Source: Verrucomicrobiales bacterium (GTDB taxonomy: Bacteria > Verrucomicrobiota > Verrucomicrobiia > Verrucomicrobiales > DEV007). From it: a stretch of DNA of 64,000 bases. The DNA is taken from assembly GCA_029213005.1 (NCBI GenBank), contig JARGPI010000003.1:124001-188000 (forward strand). The letters are read 5' to 3'. This document shows positions 1-8,188 of this stretch, piece after piece. Each line of letters begins with the position of its first letter. Positions within the stretch are counted from its first letter, which is position 1. The translations under genes were made by a program, and so were the position numbers. Under the pieces are notes generated by a model. The model did no database searches and had not been told where the DNA came from. It saw only the letters and a list, made by a program, of their open reading frames with translations.

Positions 1-996
1 CTGCCGCAGGAAGCCGGTCCGACATTGCGGGGAGAGGAGAAAATCGAGAACTTGAGCCTCGCCAATCAGGAATACGCAGACGGCGAGATTATGCCCGATG
101 CGACACCGCCCCCGGCAATGAGTGAGGCGGGAATGCCGGCCGAGCAATCGGTGGAAGCGCCGCCGGTCGAAGAGACCAAAGATACGGCCCCGAGCGAAAT
201 GAATGAGAAAACCGAGTCTGAGTCCCCGGCGGACCAGATTTCGGAAGGAGACGCAGAGGAAGCGAAGCCTAGCGATGCCGACACTCCGCCTGATCGCATT
301 TCAGAGATGTTGACCCAGCCCGACACGGAGAAAATTGCCGAGAAGGCGCAGGAGGAGATGACTACCCAGTCCTTTATCGATCCGGGGAATTCTTCCAACT
401 TAATGAGGGTTCCGGCGTTGACAGACGAGATGGAACAGGAGGCTTTTGCCACCCAAATTGCAGAGGAGAAAGGCGAACCCGGTGCCCCCGAGGAAAAGCA
501 GGAGATCAAAGCCACCCCGGTTGAATCCGGAAAATCGGTCGATGAAATCAAGCAGCAGCAACCGACTGCAGCGGAGATGGCGATTCAAAAACAGCTCGAT
601 GAAAGCATGTTTAATCCTGCGTTTCTCGCTCATCGCCGAAAAAACAATCAGAATGGTGATATCACCAACATCGGGGAAGGCTCTGTCGACGCCGAATCGA
701 CTGAGGCCGGAATTTATAAAAAGGCCGTGCGGCAGGCCATTGAGAAAAAGTGGCACCAGTATCGCCTCGATCGAGGTGCCGATGTCACATGGGGAGTCTT
801 GCGTCTACGGTTTATTGTGACTCCATCAGGCAGGGTGAAAAATCTCGAAATTAAAAAGAAAGAAGCGACCGAATTGGTGACGGAGTTTTCTTTGAAAGCG
901 ATTGTTGATGCAAAAATCCCTCCCATGCCGGCTGATGTGGCTGAAATCTTCGGGCCCGGCGGCATGGAAATGCATTATAACATTGTGATCTATTAG
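1..996 (+). CDS. TonB-family energy transducer, C-terminal part (5' end outside window)
   Basis: The frame is open from base 1, so the gene starts upstream of the window; the first possible start inside it (TTG at 25) has no special support. The visible part is a long acidic, proline- and glutamate-rich spacer of about 230 residues, as expected for a periplasm-spanning linker. It is followed by a TonB-C-like domain of about 90 residues that ends at the stop: a helix with KKAVRQAIEKKW, then strands around LRLRFIVTPSGRVKNLEI. ExbB and ExbD genes follow directly at 1025 and 1796, which supports a role in passing proton-motive force to outer-membrane receptors such as the one at 24170. The acidic rather than Pro-Lys spacer is unusual for TonB, so a TolA-like role remains possible. 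Confidence 0.75.
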   Translation: MPQEAGPTLRGEEKIENLSLANQEYADGEIMPDATPPPAMSEAGMPAEQSVEAPPVEETKDTAPSEMNEKTESESPADQISEGDAEEAKPSDADTPPDRISEMLTQPDTEKIAEKAQEEMTTQSFIDPGNSSNLMRVPALTDEMEQEAFATQIAEEKGEPGAPEEKQEIKATPVESGKSVDEIKQQQPTAAEMAIQKQLDESMFNPAFLAHRRKNNQNGDITNIGEGSVDAESTEAGIYKKAVRQAIEKKWHQYRLDRGADVTWGVLRLRFIVTPSGRVKNLEIKKKEATELVTEFSLKAIVDAKIPPMPADVAEIFGPGGMEMHYNIVIY

Positions 997-1024
997 TCCG
1001 TTTACTTACTTAGCCGCGCGATCC

Positions 1025-1792
1025 ATGATCTTATTTTCTTCTGCAAATCATCAATTCTGGGACTTCCTCATGTCAGGAGGGATCTTCATGCTGTTCATTA
1101 TCGTCTGCTGTTTCATCGCGATAACCGTCAGTATCCACCGGGCGCTTTCGCTCCGTTCCTCAGCCATTGTTCCCGCATTTTTAAAGGACGAACTGGTGCG
1201 TTGTGATCAGTATTTTGTTCAGGAAAAATCGTCGGCGCTTTATCACGCGCTTCGAAAGAGCAATACGCCGATCGGAAATATCGGTGAAGTGGCGCTATCC
1301 AACGAATTTGCGAACCGTGCGGAAGCGTCGGAAGCGGTCGAAGCATCTGCGCGGGAGGAGATGGTGAAGCTCGAGGGAGGGATGGGTATTCTCGAGGTGG
1401 TTATCACCATCGCCCCGCTTCTTGGTCTTCTCGGAACCGTGAGCGGTCTGGTCAAAGTGTTTGCCACGCTTGGTGCCACTGAAGCAGGCGCGGCTACGGA
1501 TCCGACATTGATTGCGGCAGGTATTGCCACAGCGCTGAATACAACGATCGCCGGGCTTGTTGTGGCGGTTATCACCGTGATTCTGCATTCCTACTTCACT
1601 CGCCGCCTTGAGAGCATTTCCGTTCAGTTGGAAAAGTTGGTCGGCAATATGCTGCATCAATTTTATCGCCACGGCGGCCCCCGGCTTTATGCCAAGGAAG
1701 CGGCGGCGGAAAAGGCGAAGACGCAGACGACCGTGCTCGACGGAAACCAGACCGGTGGTGTGATCCAGTCCCGAATCTCTCAATCCTCCTGA
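1025..1792 (+). CDS. ExbB/TolQ-family proton channel subunit
   Basis: A 255-residue inner-membrane protein of the MotA/TolQ/ExbB family. A hydrophobic helix lies at about residues 16-38. A cytoplasmic region follows, then the two family helices: one in the GGMGILEVVITIAPLLGLLG region with the typical conserved Gly-Thr-Val sequence, and one at AAGIATALNTTIAGLVVAV. With ExbD it forms the proton-driven motor that energises the TonB-like protein encoded just upstream (28 bp gap). The ATG at 1025 is the first start after the previous stop. The protein is slightly longer than E. coli ExbB because of a basic C-terminal tail. Three genes in a row in the same orientation suggest one transcript. Confidence 0.92.
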   Translation: MILFSSANHQFWDFLMSGGIFMLFIIVCCFIAITVSIHRALSLRSSAIVPAFLKDELVRCDQYFVQEKSSALYHALRKSNTPIGNIGEVALSNEFANRAEASEAVEASAREEMVKLEGGMGILEVVITIAPLLGLLGTVSGLVKVFATLGATEAGAATDPTLIAAGIATALNTTIAGLVVAVITVILHSYFTRRLESISVQLEKLVGNMLHQFYRHGGPRLYAKEAAAEKAKTQTTVLDGNQTGGVIQSRISQSS

Positions 1793-1795
1793 TCC

Positions 1796-2212
1796 GTGAA
1801 TTTCTACGTCAAACAGCGAAAAAAGCCGACCGTCCCGATCATCACCCTGATCGATATTCTGGCGATTCTACTGATCTTTTTCATCGTGACGACCACTTTC
1901 AAAAAGAAAGAATCGTTGTTGAAGGTCAACCTTCCCCGCTCGTCGGAAATGGCGACTTCAGCGACCAGCGAAACCCGGGTGCCTCTCGCGCTGACGGAGG
2001 ACGGCCAAATCTCGCTCGGTTCGCAAAGTTTGACCCTCGAGGAGGTTCCGGGAGCGCTCCAGGCTTTTAAGCGGAACAACCCTGATGGAAAACTGGAAAT
2101 GAAAGCCGATTCCGAAACCTCTCTGGGCCTCATGGTGAAACTCTGGGATGCCGCCACCAAAGCCGGTGTGGAAATCGACGATATTCCGCTGCGGATCCGC
2201 CTCGACCAGTAG
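1796..2212 (+). CDS. ExbD/TolR-family proton channel subunit
   Basis: A 138-residue protein with a short cytoplasmic N-terminus, one transmembrane helix at about residues 15-36 and a periplasmic domain. This is the standard ExbD/TolR plan. The helix carries the conserved proton-binding aspartate (LIDILAILLIFF, Asp19). The start is GTG at 1796, three bases after the ExbB stop, so the two genes are very probably co-translated. It completes the TonB-ExbB-ExbD set at the window edge. No gene follows on this strand for about 100 bp. Confidence 0.9.
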   Translation: MNFYVKQRKKPTVPIITLIDILAILLIFFIVTTTFKKKESLLKVNLPRSSEMATSATSETRVPLALTEDGQISLGSQSLTLEEVPGALQAFKRNNPDGKLEMKADSETSLGLMVKLWDAATKAGVEIDDIPLRIRLDQ

Positions 2213-2266
2213 GTGGCGCGCTCTGAAAGTCCCTTCATGTCAAAACAATCGTTTGCTTACCCCGCA

Positions 2267-2306
2267 AATCAGGGTAAAAACTTGGTTTTCCCTGATTCAA
2301 CCAGGG
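2267..2306 (+). promoter_or_regulatory. Competing hairpins in the leader of the polyamine operon
   Basis: The 107-bp leader holds three overlapping stems that cannot all form at once. AATCAGGG (2267-2274) pairs with CCCTGATT (2290-2297). CTTGGTT (2281-2287) pairs with AACCAGG (2299-2305). CCCTG (2290-2294) pairs with CAGGG (2302-2306). The last arm ends 13 bases before the ATG at 2320, near where a ribosome would bind. This is the architecture of a leader RNA with alternative folds. It resembles no riboswitch class that I recognise, and the stems are short. Confidence 0.35.
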
Positions 2307-2319
2307 CCAATCTACAACT

Positions 2320-3552
2320 ATGAAAGTCCTGATCGTTGGGGCCGGCGGAGTCGGTCGAGTGGCAGCCTATAAATGCGCTGAAATGGTTGATTCGGTAGAC
2401 GAATTGATGTTGGCAAGTCGTACCCAGTCAAAATGTGACGATATCGCGGGCGATATCGAAAAACGACTCGGTCGAAAAGTTCAAACCGCAAAAGTCGATG
2501 CCGACCAGACTTCGGAAATGGCGGCCTTGATTCGCGATTTCCAACCCGGATTGGTCGTCAATTTGGCCCTGCCTTATCAGGATTTGACTATTATGGATGC
2601 CTGTCTCGAAACCGGTGTCCATTATCTCGATACCGCGAACTACGAGCCGCGCGACAATCCCAAGTTCGAATACCACTGGCAGTGGGCGTATCACGAGCGG
2701 TTCGAAAAGGCCGGATTGATGGCTCTGCTGGGATCCGGCTTCGATCCCGGAGTAACCAACGTTTTCTGCGCTCATGCCGCGGCGAACCATTTTGATGAAA
2801 TCGACACGATCGATATTATCGACTGTAATGCCGGGGATCACGGCCTGCCTTTTGCGACAAATTTTAATCCGGAAATCAATATCCGCGAGATCACTCAGCC
2901 GGGGCGCTGGTGGAATCGGGATCACTGGGCGGAAGTGGAGGCGATGTCGGTTCATCAGTCGTTTGATTTCCCGGAGGGAATCGGACCGAAGGAGATTTAT
3001 CTACTTTATCATGAGGAAATGGAGTCTCTCTCGAAGCACCTCGATGTGAATAAGATCCGCTTTTGGATGACCTTTTCGGAGAAATATCTGACCCACCTCA
3101 GAGTGCTCGAAAACGTCGGGATGACCTCGATTGAGCCCGTGCAATTTCGGGGCGAATCGATCGCTCCCCTCGAGTTTCTGAAAGCGGTTCTTCCGGAGCC
3201 ATCGTCCCTCGGACCACTCACCAAAGGCAAAACCTGTATTGGCTGCCTCGTCAAAGGGAAGAAAGACGGTAAGGATAAAACCTACTACATCTACAACGTT
3301 TGCGACCACCAGGAAGCTTATAAAGAAACCGGCGCTCAGGCGATCAGCTACACGACCGGTGTTCCCGCAGCAATCGGTGCGAAGATGATGATTGACGGTC
3401 ACTGGATGCGTCCCGGGGTCTGGAATATGGAGCAGTTCGAATCAGCACCTTTCCTCAAAGAACTAAATGAAAGAGGGCTGCCCTGGATCGAGACTGAGCT
3501 GGGCGATTTCCCGATTCCGGAATCTGAAACCATTGCGGTTGGTGCATCATAA
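2320..3552 (+). CDS. Carboxyspermidine/carboxynorspermidine dehydrogenase (saccharopine dehydrogenase family)
   Basis: A 410-residue NADPH-dependent reductive aminase of the saccharopine dehydrogenase family. It condenses aspartate semialdehyde with a diamine (putrescine or diaminopropane, or agmatine in a related route) to give the carboxylated polyamine. The Rossmann motif VGAGGVG is at residues 6-12, followed by ASRTQSKCDDIA, the usual second NADP-contacting loop. The central GSGFDPGVTNVF segment is typical of this subfamily. The decarboxylase gene follows with a one-base overlap (TAATG), so the two consecutive enzymes are translationally coupled. The substrate cannot be decided from sequence; the neighbouring ureohydrolase makes spermidine via putrescine, or via an agmatine adduct, the likely product. 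Confidence 0.88.
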   Translation: MKVLIVGAGGVGRVAAYKCAEMVDSVDELMLASRTQSKCDDIAGDIEKRLGRKVQTAKVDADQTSEMAALIRDFQPGLVVNLALPYQDLTIMDACLETGVHYLDTANYEPRDNPKFEYHWQWAYHERFEKAGLMALLGSGFDPGVTNVFCAHAAANHFDEIDTIDIIDCNAGDHGLPFATNFNPEINIREITQPGRWWNRDHWAEVEAMSVHQSFDFPEGIGPKEIYLLYHEEMESLSKHLDVNKIRFWMTFSEKYLTHLRVLENVGMTSIEPVQFRGESIAPLEFLKAVLPEPSSLGPLTKGKTCIGCLVKGKKDGKDKTYYIYNVCDHQEAYKETGAQAISYTTGVPAAIGAKMMIDGHWMRPGVWNMEQFESAPFLKELNERGLPWIETELGDFPIPESETIAVGAS

Positions 3553-4733
3553 TGATGGGGGCTATGTCGCATCGTGCCGACGAGTACCCCGATCTGCCTT
3601 TCGACAAAATCGAGGGCTCGTCCTACGTGCTTGACCTGGCTGCTATTCGTCGAAATATGCGGATTCTCGAGCGGATCCAGCAGGAGAGTGGTTGCGAAAT
3701 ACTGCTCGCTCTGAAGGGATTCTCTACTGTTGCAGCTTTCGATACGATGCGTCCCTTCCTTGCGGGATGTTGTGCCAGTGGACTATGGGAAGCGAAGTTG
3801 GGTCGGGAGCATTTCGGGAAGCAGGTGCATACCTATTCGCCTGCTTATACCGATCGCACTTTCTGCGAGATCGCGGAGTTATCCGATCACATCACTTTCA
3901 ATTCGGTATCACAGTGGCGGCATTTTCAGGAGCGGTGCAATACGGATGATTCCATTAAAACCGGTCTCCGGATCAATCCGGAATGCTCGACGGGCGAGGT
4001 CGCGATCTACGACCCCTGTGCGCCCTTTTCCCGACTGGGGATTCGGGCAAAAGAGATCGCGGAGGCGGGGCCTTCGTTTTTAGAGGGAATCACAGGGTTT
4101 CATTGTCATACTCTGTGCCAGCAGTATTCCGGTCCGCTGGAAAAGACCTTACGGGCCGTCGAGGAAAAGTATGGAGATTGGCTGGGTGATCTGGAGTGGT
4201 TTAATTTCGGAGGCGGCCACAATCTGACGCATAGTGATTACGATTTGGAGCATTTGATTTCTCTAGTGAAAGCTTTTTCGGAGAAATGGGGCGTTCATGT
4301 ATATCTGGAGCCCGGGGAATCGCAGGTCTATCAAACCGGCTTTCTGGTTTCCACGGTTCTCGATATCGTTCACAATGAAATGGACATCGCTATACTGGAC
4401 GTCTCGGCAACTTCTCATATGCCGGATGTGTTGGAGATGCCCTACCGCGCGCCCTTGAAGGACTCCGGTTTGCCGAATGAAAAGAACTACACTTATCGTT
4501 TGGGAACGCCTTCCTGTCTCGCCGGAGATATCATCGGGGACTACTCCTTCGATCAACCGCTGAAAATTGGTGACCGCCTCGTCTTTGAAGATCAGGCGCA
4601 ATATACCATGGTGAAGACGACATTTTTTAACGGCGTGCAGCATCCCTCCATTTCGGTATGGGATTCTGAAGCCGGTCATTTTGAGGTCGCTAAAACATTT
4701 ACTTTTGAGGACTTCCTCAATCATTTGAAGTGA
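3552..4733 (+). CDS. nspC: Carboxyspermidine/carboxynorspermidine decarboxylase
   Basis: A 393-residue PLP enzyme of the alanine racemase-fold, group IV decarboxylase family that removes the carboxyl group from carboxy(nor)spermidine. The PLP lysine is in LLALKGFS (Lys55). A Gly-rich phosphate loop is seen at WFNFGGGHNLT, the substrate region at EPGESQVYQTG, and the C-terminal active-site block around LGTPSCLAGD. ATG codons at 3552, 3555 and 3564 are all possible starts; the first overlaps the previous stop. The TGA stop (4731-4733) is the left edge of an array of 22-bp-period palindromes, so the array begins exactly where this gene ends. Confidence 0.9.
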   Translation: MMGAMSHRADEYPDLPFDKIEGSSYVLDLAAIRRNMRILERIQQESGCEILLALKGFSTVAAFDTMRPFLAGCCASGLWEAKLGREHFGKQVHTYSPAYTDRTFCEIAELSDHITFNSVSQWRHFQERCNTDDSIKTGLRINPECSTGEVAIYDPCAPFSRLGIRAKEIAEAGPSFLEGITGFHCHTLCQQYSGPLEKTLRAVEEKYGDWLGDLEWFNFGGGHNLTHSDYDLEHLISLVKAFSEKWGVHVYLEPGESQVYQTGFLVSTVLDIVHNEMDIAILDVSATSHMPDVLEMPYRAPLKDSGLPNEKNYTYRLGTPSCLAGDIIGDYSFDQPLKIGDRLVFEDQAQYTMVKTTFFNGVQHPSISVWDSEAGHFEVAKTFTFEDFLNHLK

Positions 4734-4794
4734 CTGTACAGGGTACAGTCGAACATTGTATAGGGTACAGTCATGGACATAACAGGGTACAGTC
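4732..4794. repeat. Palindromic repeat array A, three units with 22-bp period
   Basis: Units start at 4732, 4754 and 4776, each 19 bp with 3-bp spacers. Unit 1, GACTGTACAGGGTACAGTC, is a perfect 8-bp inverted repeat around AGG. Units 2 and 3 keep the right half, AGGGTACAGTC, and diverge on the left. The array starts in the stop codon of the decarboxylase gene and runs across the ATG at 4773 into the first eight codons of the ureohydrolase gene. The same unit and the same 22-bp period recur at 21779, 45943 and 62504. Confidence 0.9.
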
Positions 4795-5654
4795 GGGCGT
4801 TTTGCCCCAGTGAGTTTGGAAATCCCTCCGCAGAGGACGCGTTGTTTCATATCATACCGGCTCCACTGGAGAAAAGTGTCAGCTACGGCTCGGGGACATC
4901 TCAGGGCCCGGAGGCGATTTTAACCGCGTCGGATGAGCTGGAGCCGGTATATCTCGGCGAGGTCCCCGGCGAGGCCGGTGTCTATGTGAAGCATCAAATC
5001 TCGAACGGACTCTCTACCCGTGAATTTTTGGCGGAGTTGAGTCAATCAGTCTCCGCATCCGTTGCGCTGGGAAAAATCCCAGTGGTGCTGGGGGGAGAAC
5101 ACACCGTGACCTTCGGCGCGATGGCCGGCGTGATGGAGCACTATCAGAACGAGAAAGTGGGTCTCATCCAAATCGATGCTCATGCCGATCTGAGAGATGA
5201 GTATCATGATAACCCGGACAGCCACGCCTGCGTGATCCGCCGAATCCACGAAAAATGGACCACTCCGATCCTGCAGCTCGGGATCCGGGGGATATCTAAA
5301 GAGGAAGTCCAGTACCGTGAGGAAAACCGGGAAACGATTTTCTGGAAAGACGCTCCGCAAATCTGGAAAGATGGAATCGATCACTCGCTCATTCCCGACG
5401 GTTTCCCGGAAAAGATCTATCTGACATTTGATGTCGATGGTCTCGATGCGTCCTTAATGCCCGCCACCGGCACCCCGAGTCCGGGCGGTTTATTTTGGCA
5501 CCAGATCGAGGAAATCTTTTCAGTGATTCGAGCCTCAGGCCGAACCGTGGTGGGGTTTGATGTGGTTGAACTTGCGCCGCTGAAAGGGTTTCACGCCCCG
5601 GATTTTACGGCAGCGGTTGCGACCTATGCGGGTATTCATTTGGCCCGCCGCTAA
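4773..5654 (+). CDS. speB: Agmatinase-type ureohydrolase (arginase family)
   Basis: A 293-residue binuclear manganese ureohydrolase that removes urea from agmatine to give putrescine, or possibly from an aminopropyl- or carboxyaminopropyl-agmatine intermediate. The metal motifs are complete: GGEH (His110), DAHADLRDEY (Asp135, His137, Asp139) and TFDVDGLDASLMP (Asp220, Asp222), with the family's ATGTPSPGG loop behind them. The start at 4773 is the only ATG before the conserved domain, so the first eight codons are built from the third palindrome unit (TGYS is repeat-encoded). It sits between the carboxyspermidine decarboxylase and a deiminase-type gene. The product putrescine or spermidine fits the upstream pair of enzymes. 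The start region is the uncertain part. Confidence 0.88.
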   Translation: MDITGYSRAFCPSEFGNPSAEDALFHIIPAPLEKSVSYGSGTSQGPEAILTASDELEPVYLGEVPGEAGVYVKHQISNGLSTREFLAELSQSVSASVALGKIPVVLGGEHTVTFGAMAGVMEHYQNEKVGLIQIDAHADLRDEYHDNPDSHACVIRRIHEKWTTPILQLGIRGISKEEVQYREENRETIFWKDAPQIWKDGIDHSLIPDGFPEKIYLTFDVDGLDASLMPATGTPSPGGLFWHQIEEIFSVIRASGRTVVGFDVVELAPLKGFHAPDFTAAVATYAGIHLARR

Positions 5655-6724
5655 TGAAAAGAAGGAGTGAAAAGTCTTCGGGTGAGACTCAGAAAAAACT
5701 ATCCGTTGGGGAAACCACAAGACAGCCGGTTCCTCTGGCTGCGATTCCCGGGGAGTTCGAAACTCAGGAAACTCTCGTTTTCGGCTGCGGGCAGCTGGTT
5801 CGTTATTTTCCCCAGTTATTTGTCGATTTTGTCCGGGTGACTCATGAGCGGGTGCAGCTCGTCGGGATTATCGCCCCGGAGTGGCGTCGGCTCGCGGATT
5901 TGCTGGTCGGCGCGGCTGGTTTGCCCGGAGATTGCGTGGAATTTGTCTGTGGCACCACCTCATCGGTCTGGTCACGGGACTGGTCGCCGACCTTTGGATA
6001 CGATAAAAACGGGGACCGCTGCCAATACTATTTTGATCGAAGTCATATGCGGCACCGCGACGATGTCGTCGCGCGGAAAATCATGCAGGAGCGATTTCCC
6101 GGTCCGGCAATTGACGTTCCTCTAACCATGGAGGGCGGGAATTTTCTAAGTAACGGGAGGGGCTTGATTCTGACCTCGAACACCGTGGAGCATGCCAATG
6201 CGAGTCGATACAAAAGAGCCCAGATTTCCCAGCTCATTGAGTCGGTCTTCAGCACAAACCAGTGGGCGGCTCTCGTTCAGCTACATGGTGAAAGAACCGG
6301 TCATGTCGACCTGTTTGCCACCTTTCTTGCTCCGGACTTCCTGTTGTTGGGTGAGGTCGATAAATACGATGATAAAATCAGCTCCGACGCGCTCGATAAT
6401 GCGGCTGCGAAGCTTGATGGGCTCAGCACCGCAGCGGGTAAACTACAGGTTGCGAGAATCCCCATGCCGAGTAGTCGGGATACCTATTACCGAAGCTACA
6501 ACAATGTTATTTTTGCCAATAAAACGCTATTGGTTCCCACCTTCCCTGCCTTTGATCCGAAACTGGATTGTCGTGTGCTCGATATGTATCGGGAGTATCT
6601 GCCAGGTTATGAAGTGATAGGGATCGACTTGGGGGAACTGGATAAAAAGGGGGGCGGCCTCCACTGTTTATCTACTAATGTGCCGCCGCAAAAGAGGGCT
6701 GAGGAGAGCCCGTCCAAATCATGA
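5654..6724 (+). CDS. Agmatine deiminase / peptidyl-arginine deiminase family enzyme
   Basis: A 356-residue guanidino-modifying enzyme of the bacterial PAD family, whose best-known member hydrolyses agmatine to N-carbamoylputrescine and ammonia. Active-site signatures are all present: SVWSRDWSP (Arg108, Asp109), MEGGNF (Glu160-Asn163), TGHVDLF (His217, Asp219) and the nucleophile in GGGLHCLS (Cys338). The start overlaps the ureohydrolase stop by one base (TAATG), and its own stop overlaps the next gene, so it lies in the middle of a tightly coupled operon. Having both a ureohydrolase and a deiminase in one operon is odd if both act on agmatine. They may act on different guanidino compounds. 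The first 30 residues are basic and look like a loosely conserved extension. Confidence 0.8.
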   Translation: MKRRSEKSSGETQKKLSVGETTRQPVPLAAIPGEFETQETLVFGCGQLVRYFPQLFVDFVRVTHERVQLVGIIAPEWRRLADLLVGAAGLPGDCVEFVCGTTSSVWSRDWSPTFGYDKNGDRCQYYFDRSHMRHRDDVVARKIMQERFPGPAIDVPLTMEGGNFLSNGRGLILTSNTVEHANASRYKRAQISQLIESVFSTNQWAALVQLHGERTGHVDLFATFLAPDFLLLGEVDKYDDKISSDALDNAAAKLDGLSTAAGKLQVARIPMPSSRDTYYRSYNNVIFANKTLLVPTFPAFDPKLDCRVLDMYREYLPGYEVIGIDLGELDKKGGGLHCLSTNVPPQKRAEESPSKS

Positions 6725-8142
6725 AAGGGTTTTACAATTCAAAATGGCAGGGCGAAATATTCCGGCCTACCCGAAATCCTTTTGATAACTCAGTGAATGA
6801 TGAAGTTCCGGTATTCGGCCCCGAAGTATTGGATGATACCTTTGCCGGATTGGAGAAAGGTCGGCTGGAGATGTCGACCCTGAGTCGGGAGGCGCATCAG
6901 GAAATTTTCATCAAACTGCTCGAGATCGTAACTCGCAGCAAAAATGACCTCGTTCATTTGATACAGGTCGAACAGGGGAAACCCCTGCGGGAGGCGGTCA
7001 TGGAGTATGAAAGTGGACGTCACTCGATAGAGATTCTGGCAGAGAATGGGTCCCTTATGGGATCAGAGTTTAAGCCGCTCGCGAGAGAGCCTGCCTCGCG
7101 GGGGCATATCGGCTTCACCTTGCGGCAGCCTCACGGAGTGGTCGCGGTGCTCACCCCGATGGTATATCCATTTTTGTTTCCTGTGATTCAGGTTTGCTAT
7201 GCGCTGGCAGTAGGGAATTCGGTATTATTGAAACCGGCTACTACGACGCCCCTGACTGCGCTGCGTCTGGTGGAGATGCTGCTCGAGGCAGGGTTGCCAA
7301 CATCGGCCATTGCCTGCCTGCCCGGAACGGGAAGTAGTCTGGGTAGTGCCATCTGCGCCGATGGTCGGGTAAACTATTTATCCTGCATGGGACGGCTCGC
7401 GACGATCCGAAAAGTGCGGAGTAACTGTGGCTTTTTCCCGACGCAATTGCAGTGGGGTTGTGTCTCCTCCGTAATAGTCGATGAAAACACTGACCTCGAT
7501 CGATTTGTCCCCATACTGATGTCGGCGGCTTTTGATAATGCCGGCCAGTCCGCCTTCACCACCTCCTGGATTGCGGCAGTCGATTCCGTTCACGACGAAC
7601 TGGTTGATCGACTCGCAGCGCTGATCGGCCGGATCAAGCTGGGGAATCCGGTAGATGAAAAAACGGAAGTAGGGCCGGTGGGTTCGAGAATCAGCCAAAG
7701 TCGATTTGATCGGATTATGGAAACGGAACGGGCCGCCGGTGCCGAAGTGGTCTGTGGTGGAACACGGAAACGACGTCTTATCCAACCGACCTTGCTCCGG
7801 AACTGTGAACCGGGAGCGTCAATTCTCACGAAGCGGGAATCGAGCGCGCCAGTGGTAGGGGTTTCCCGGGTTAAAAATCCACAGGACGTTATCAAAGTAT
7901 TGAGTCATCAGCGCTATCACATCCTGAGTATTTTCACCGAGCACGAAGGGGAAGCGGTTAAAAGCGCGATGGATCTCCCTTTCGAAAACATCTACGTCAA
8001 TCTGATACCCAATTGGCGCGATGGCCTGATCTGTGTCCCGGGGCATCCCCCGCGCTGTGGGCTGCGAAGCTCCTACGACCGGGTGGCTGATTTATCGAGA
8101 ATACGCGATGTGGTGTGCCGTGATGTTACCGGGGGAAAATAA
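6721..8142 (+). CDS. Aldehyde dehydrogenase-fold protein lacking catalytic residues
   Basis: A 473-residue member of the NAD(P)-dependent aldehyde dehydrogenase superfamily, normal in length and order of blocks. The cofactor-domain lysine block LLKPATTTPLTAL (Lys171) is kept. The essential nucleophile is not: the usual Gly-Gln-x-Cys block reads NAGQSAFTTSW, with Ala278 at the catalytic position. The general-base Glu of the ELGG block is Gln244 (LQWGC), and the Phe-x-Gly-Ser nucleotide motif is reduced to LSCMGRLAT. The reading frame is intact and overlaps the upstream gene by four bases. It is therefore probably a maintained non-catalytic homologue rather than decay, and may bind or regulate its polyamine-operon partners. 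Its actual function is unknown. Confidence 0.8.
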   Translation: MKGFYNSKWQGEIFRPTRNPFDNSVNDEVPVFGPEVLDDTFAGLEKGRLEMSTLSREAHQEIFIKLLEIVTRSKNDLVHLIQVEQGKPLREAVMEYESGRHSIEILAENGSLMGSEFKPLAREPASRGHIGFTLRQPHGVVAVLTPMVYPFLFPVIQVCYALAVGNSVLLKPATTTPLTALRLVEMLLEAGLPTSAIACLPGTGSSLGSAICADGRVNYLSCMGRLATIRKVRSNCGFFPTQLQWGCVSSVIVDENTDLDRFVPILMSAAFDNAGQSAFTTSWIAAVDSVHDELVDRLAALIGRIKLGNPVDEKTEVGPVGSRISQSRFDRIMETERAAGAEVVCGGTRKRRLIQPTLLRNCEPGASILTKRESSAPVVGVSRVKNPQDVIKVLSHQRYHILSIFTEHEGEAVKSAMDLPFENIYVNLIPNWRDGLICVPGHPPRCGLRSSYDRVADLSRIRDVVCRDVTGGK

Positions 8143-8188
8143 AATCCGGGGTTTGTAACCTTTCTCAAGTAAGTCGTAACAGGTAGGT

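Noticed and set aside
4732..4794. The 22-bp period arrays as a CRISPR array
   Set aside because: Only two or three units, spacers of 2-3 bp, no cas genes; the units are palindromes rather than repeats with unique spacers.
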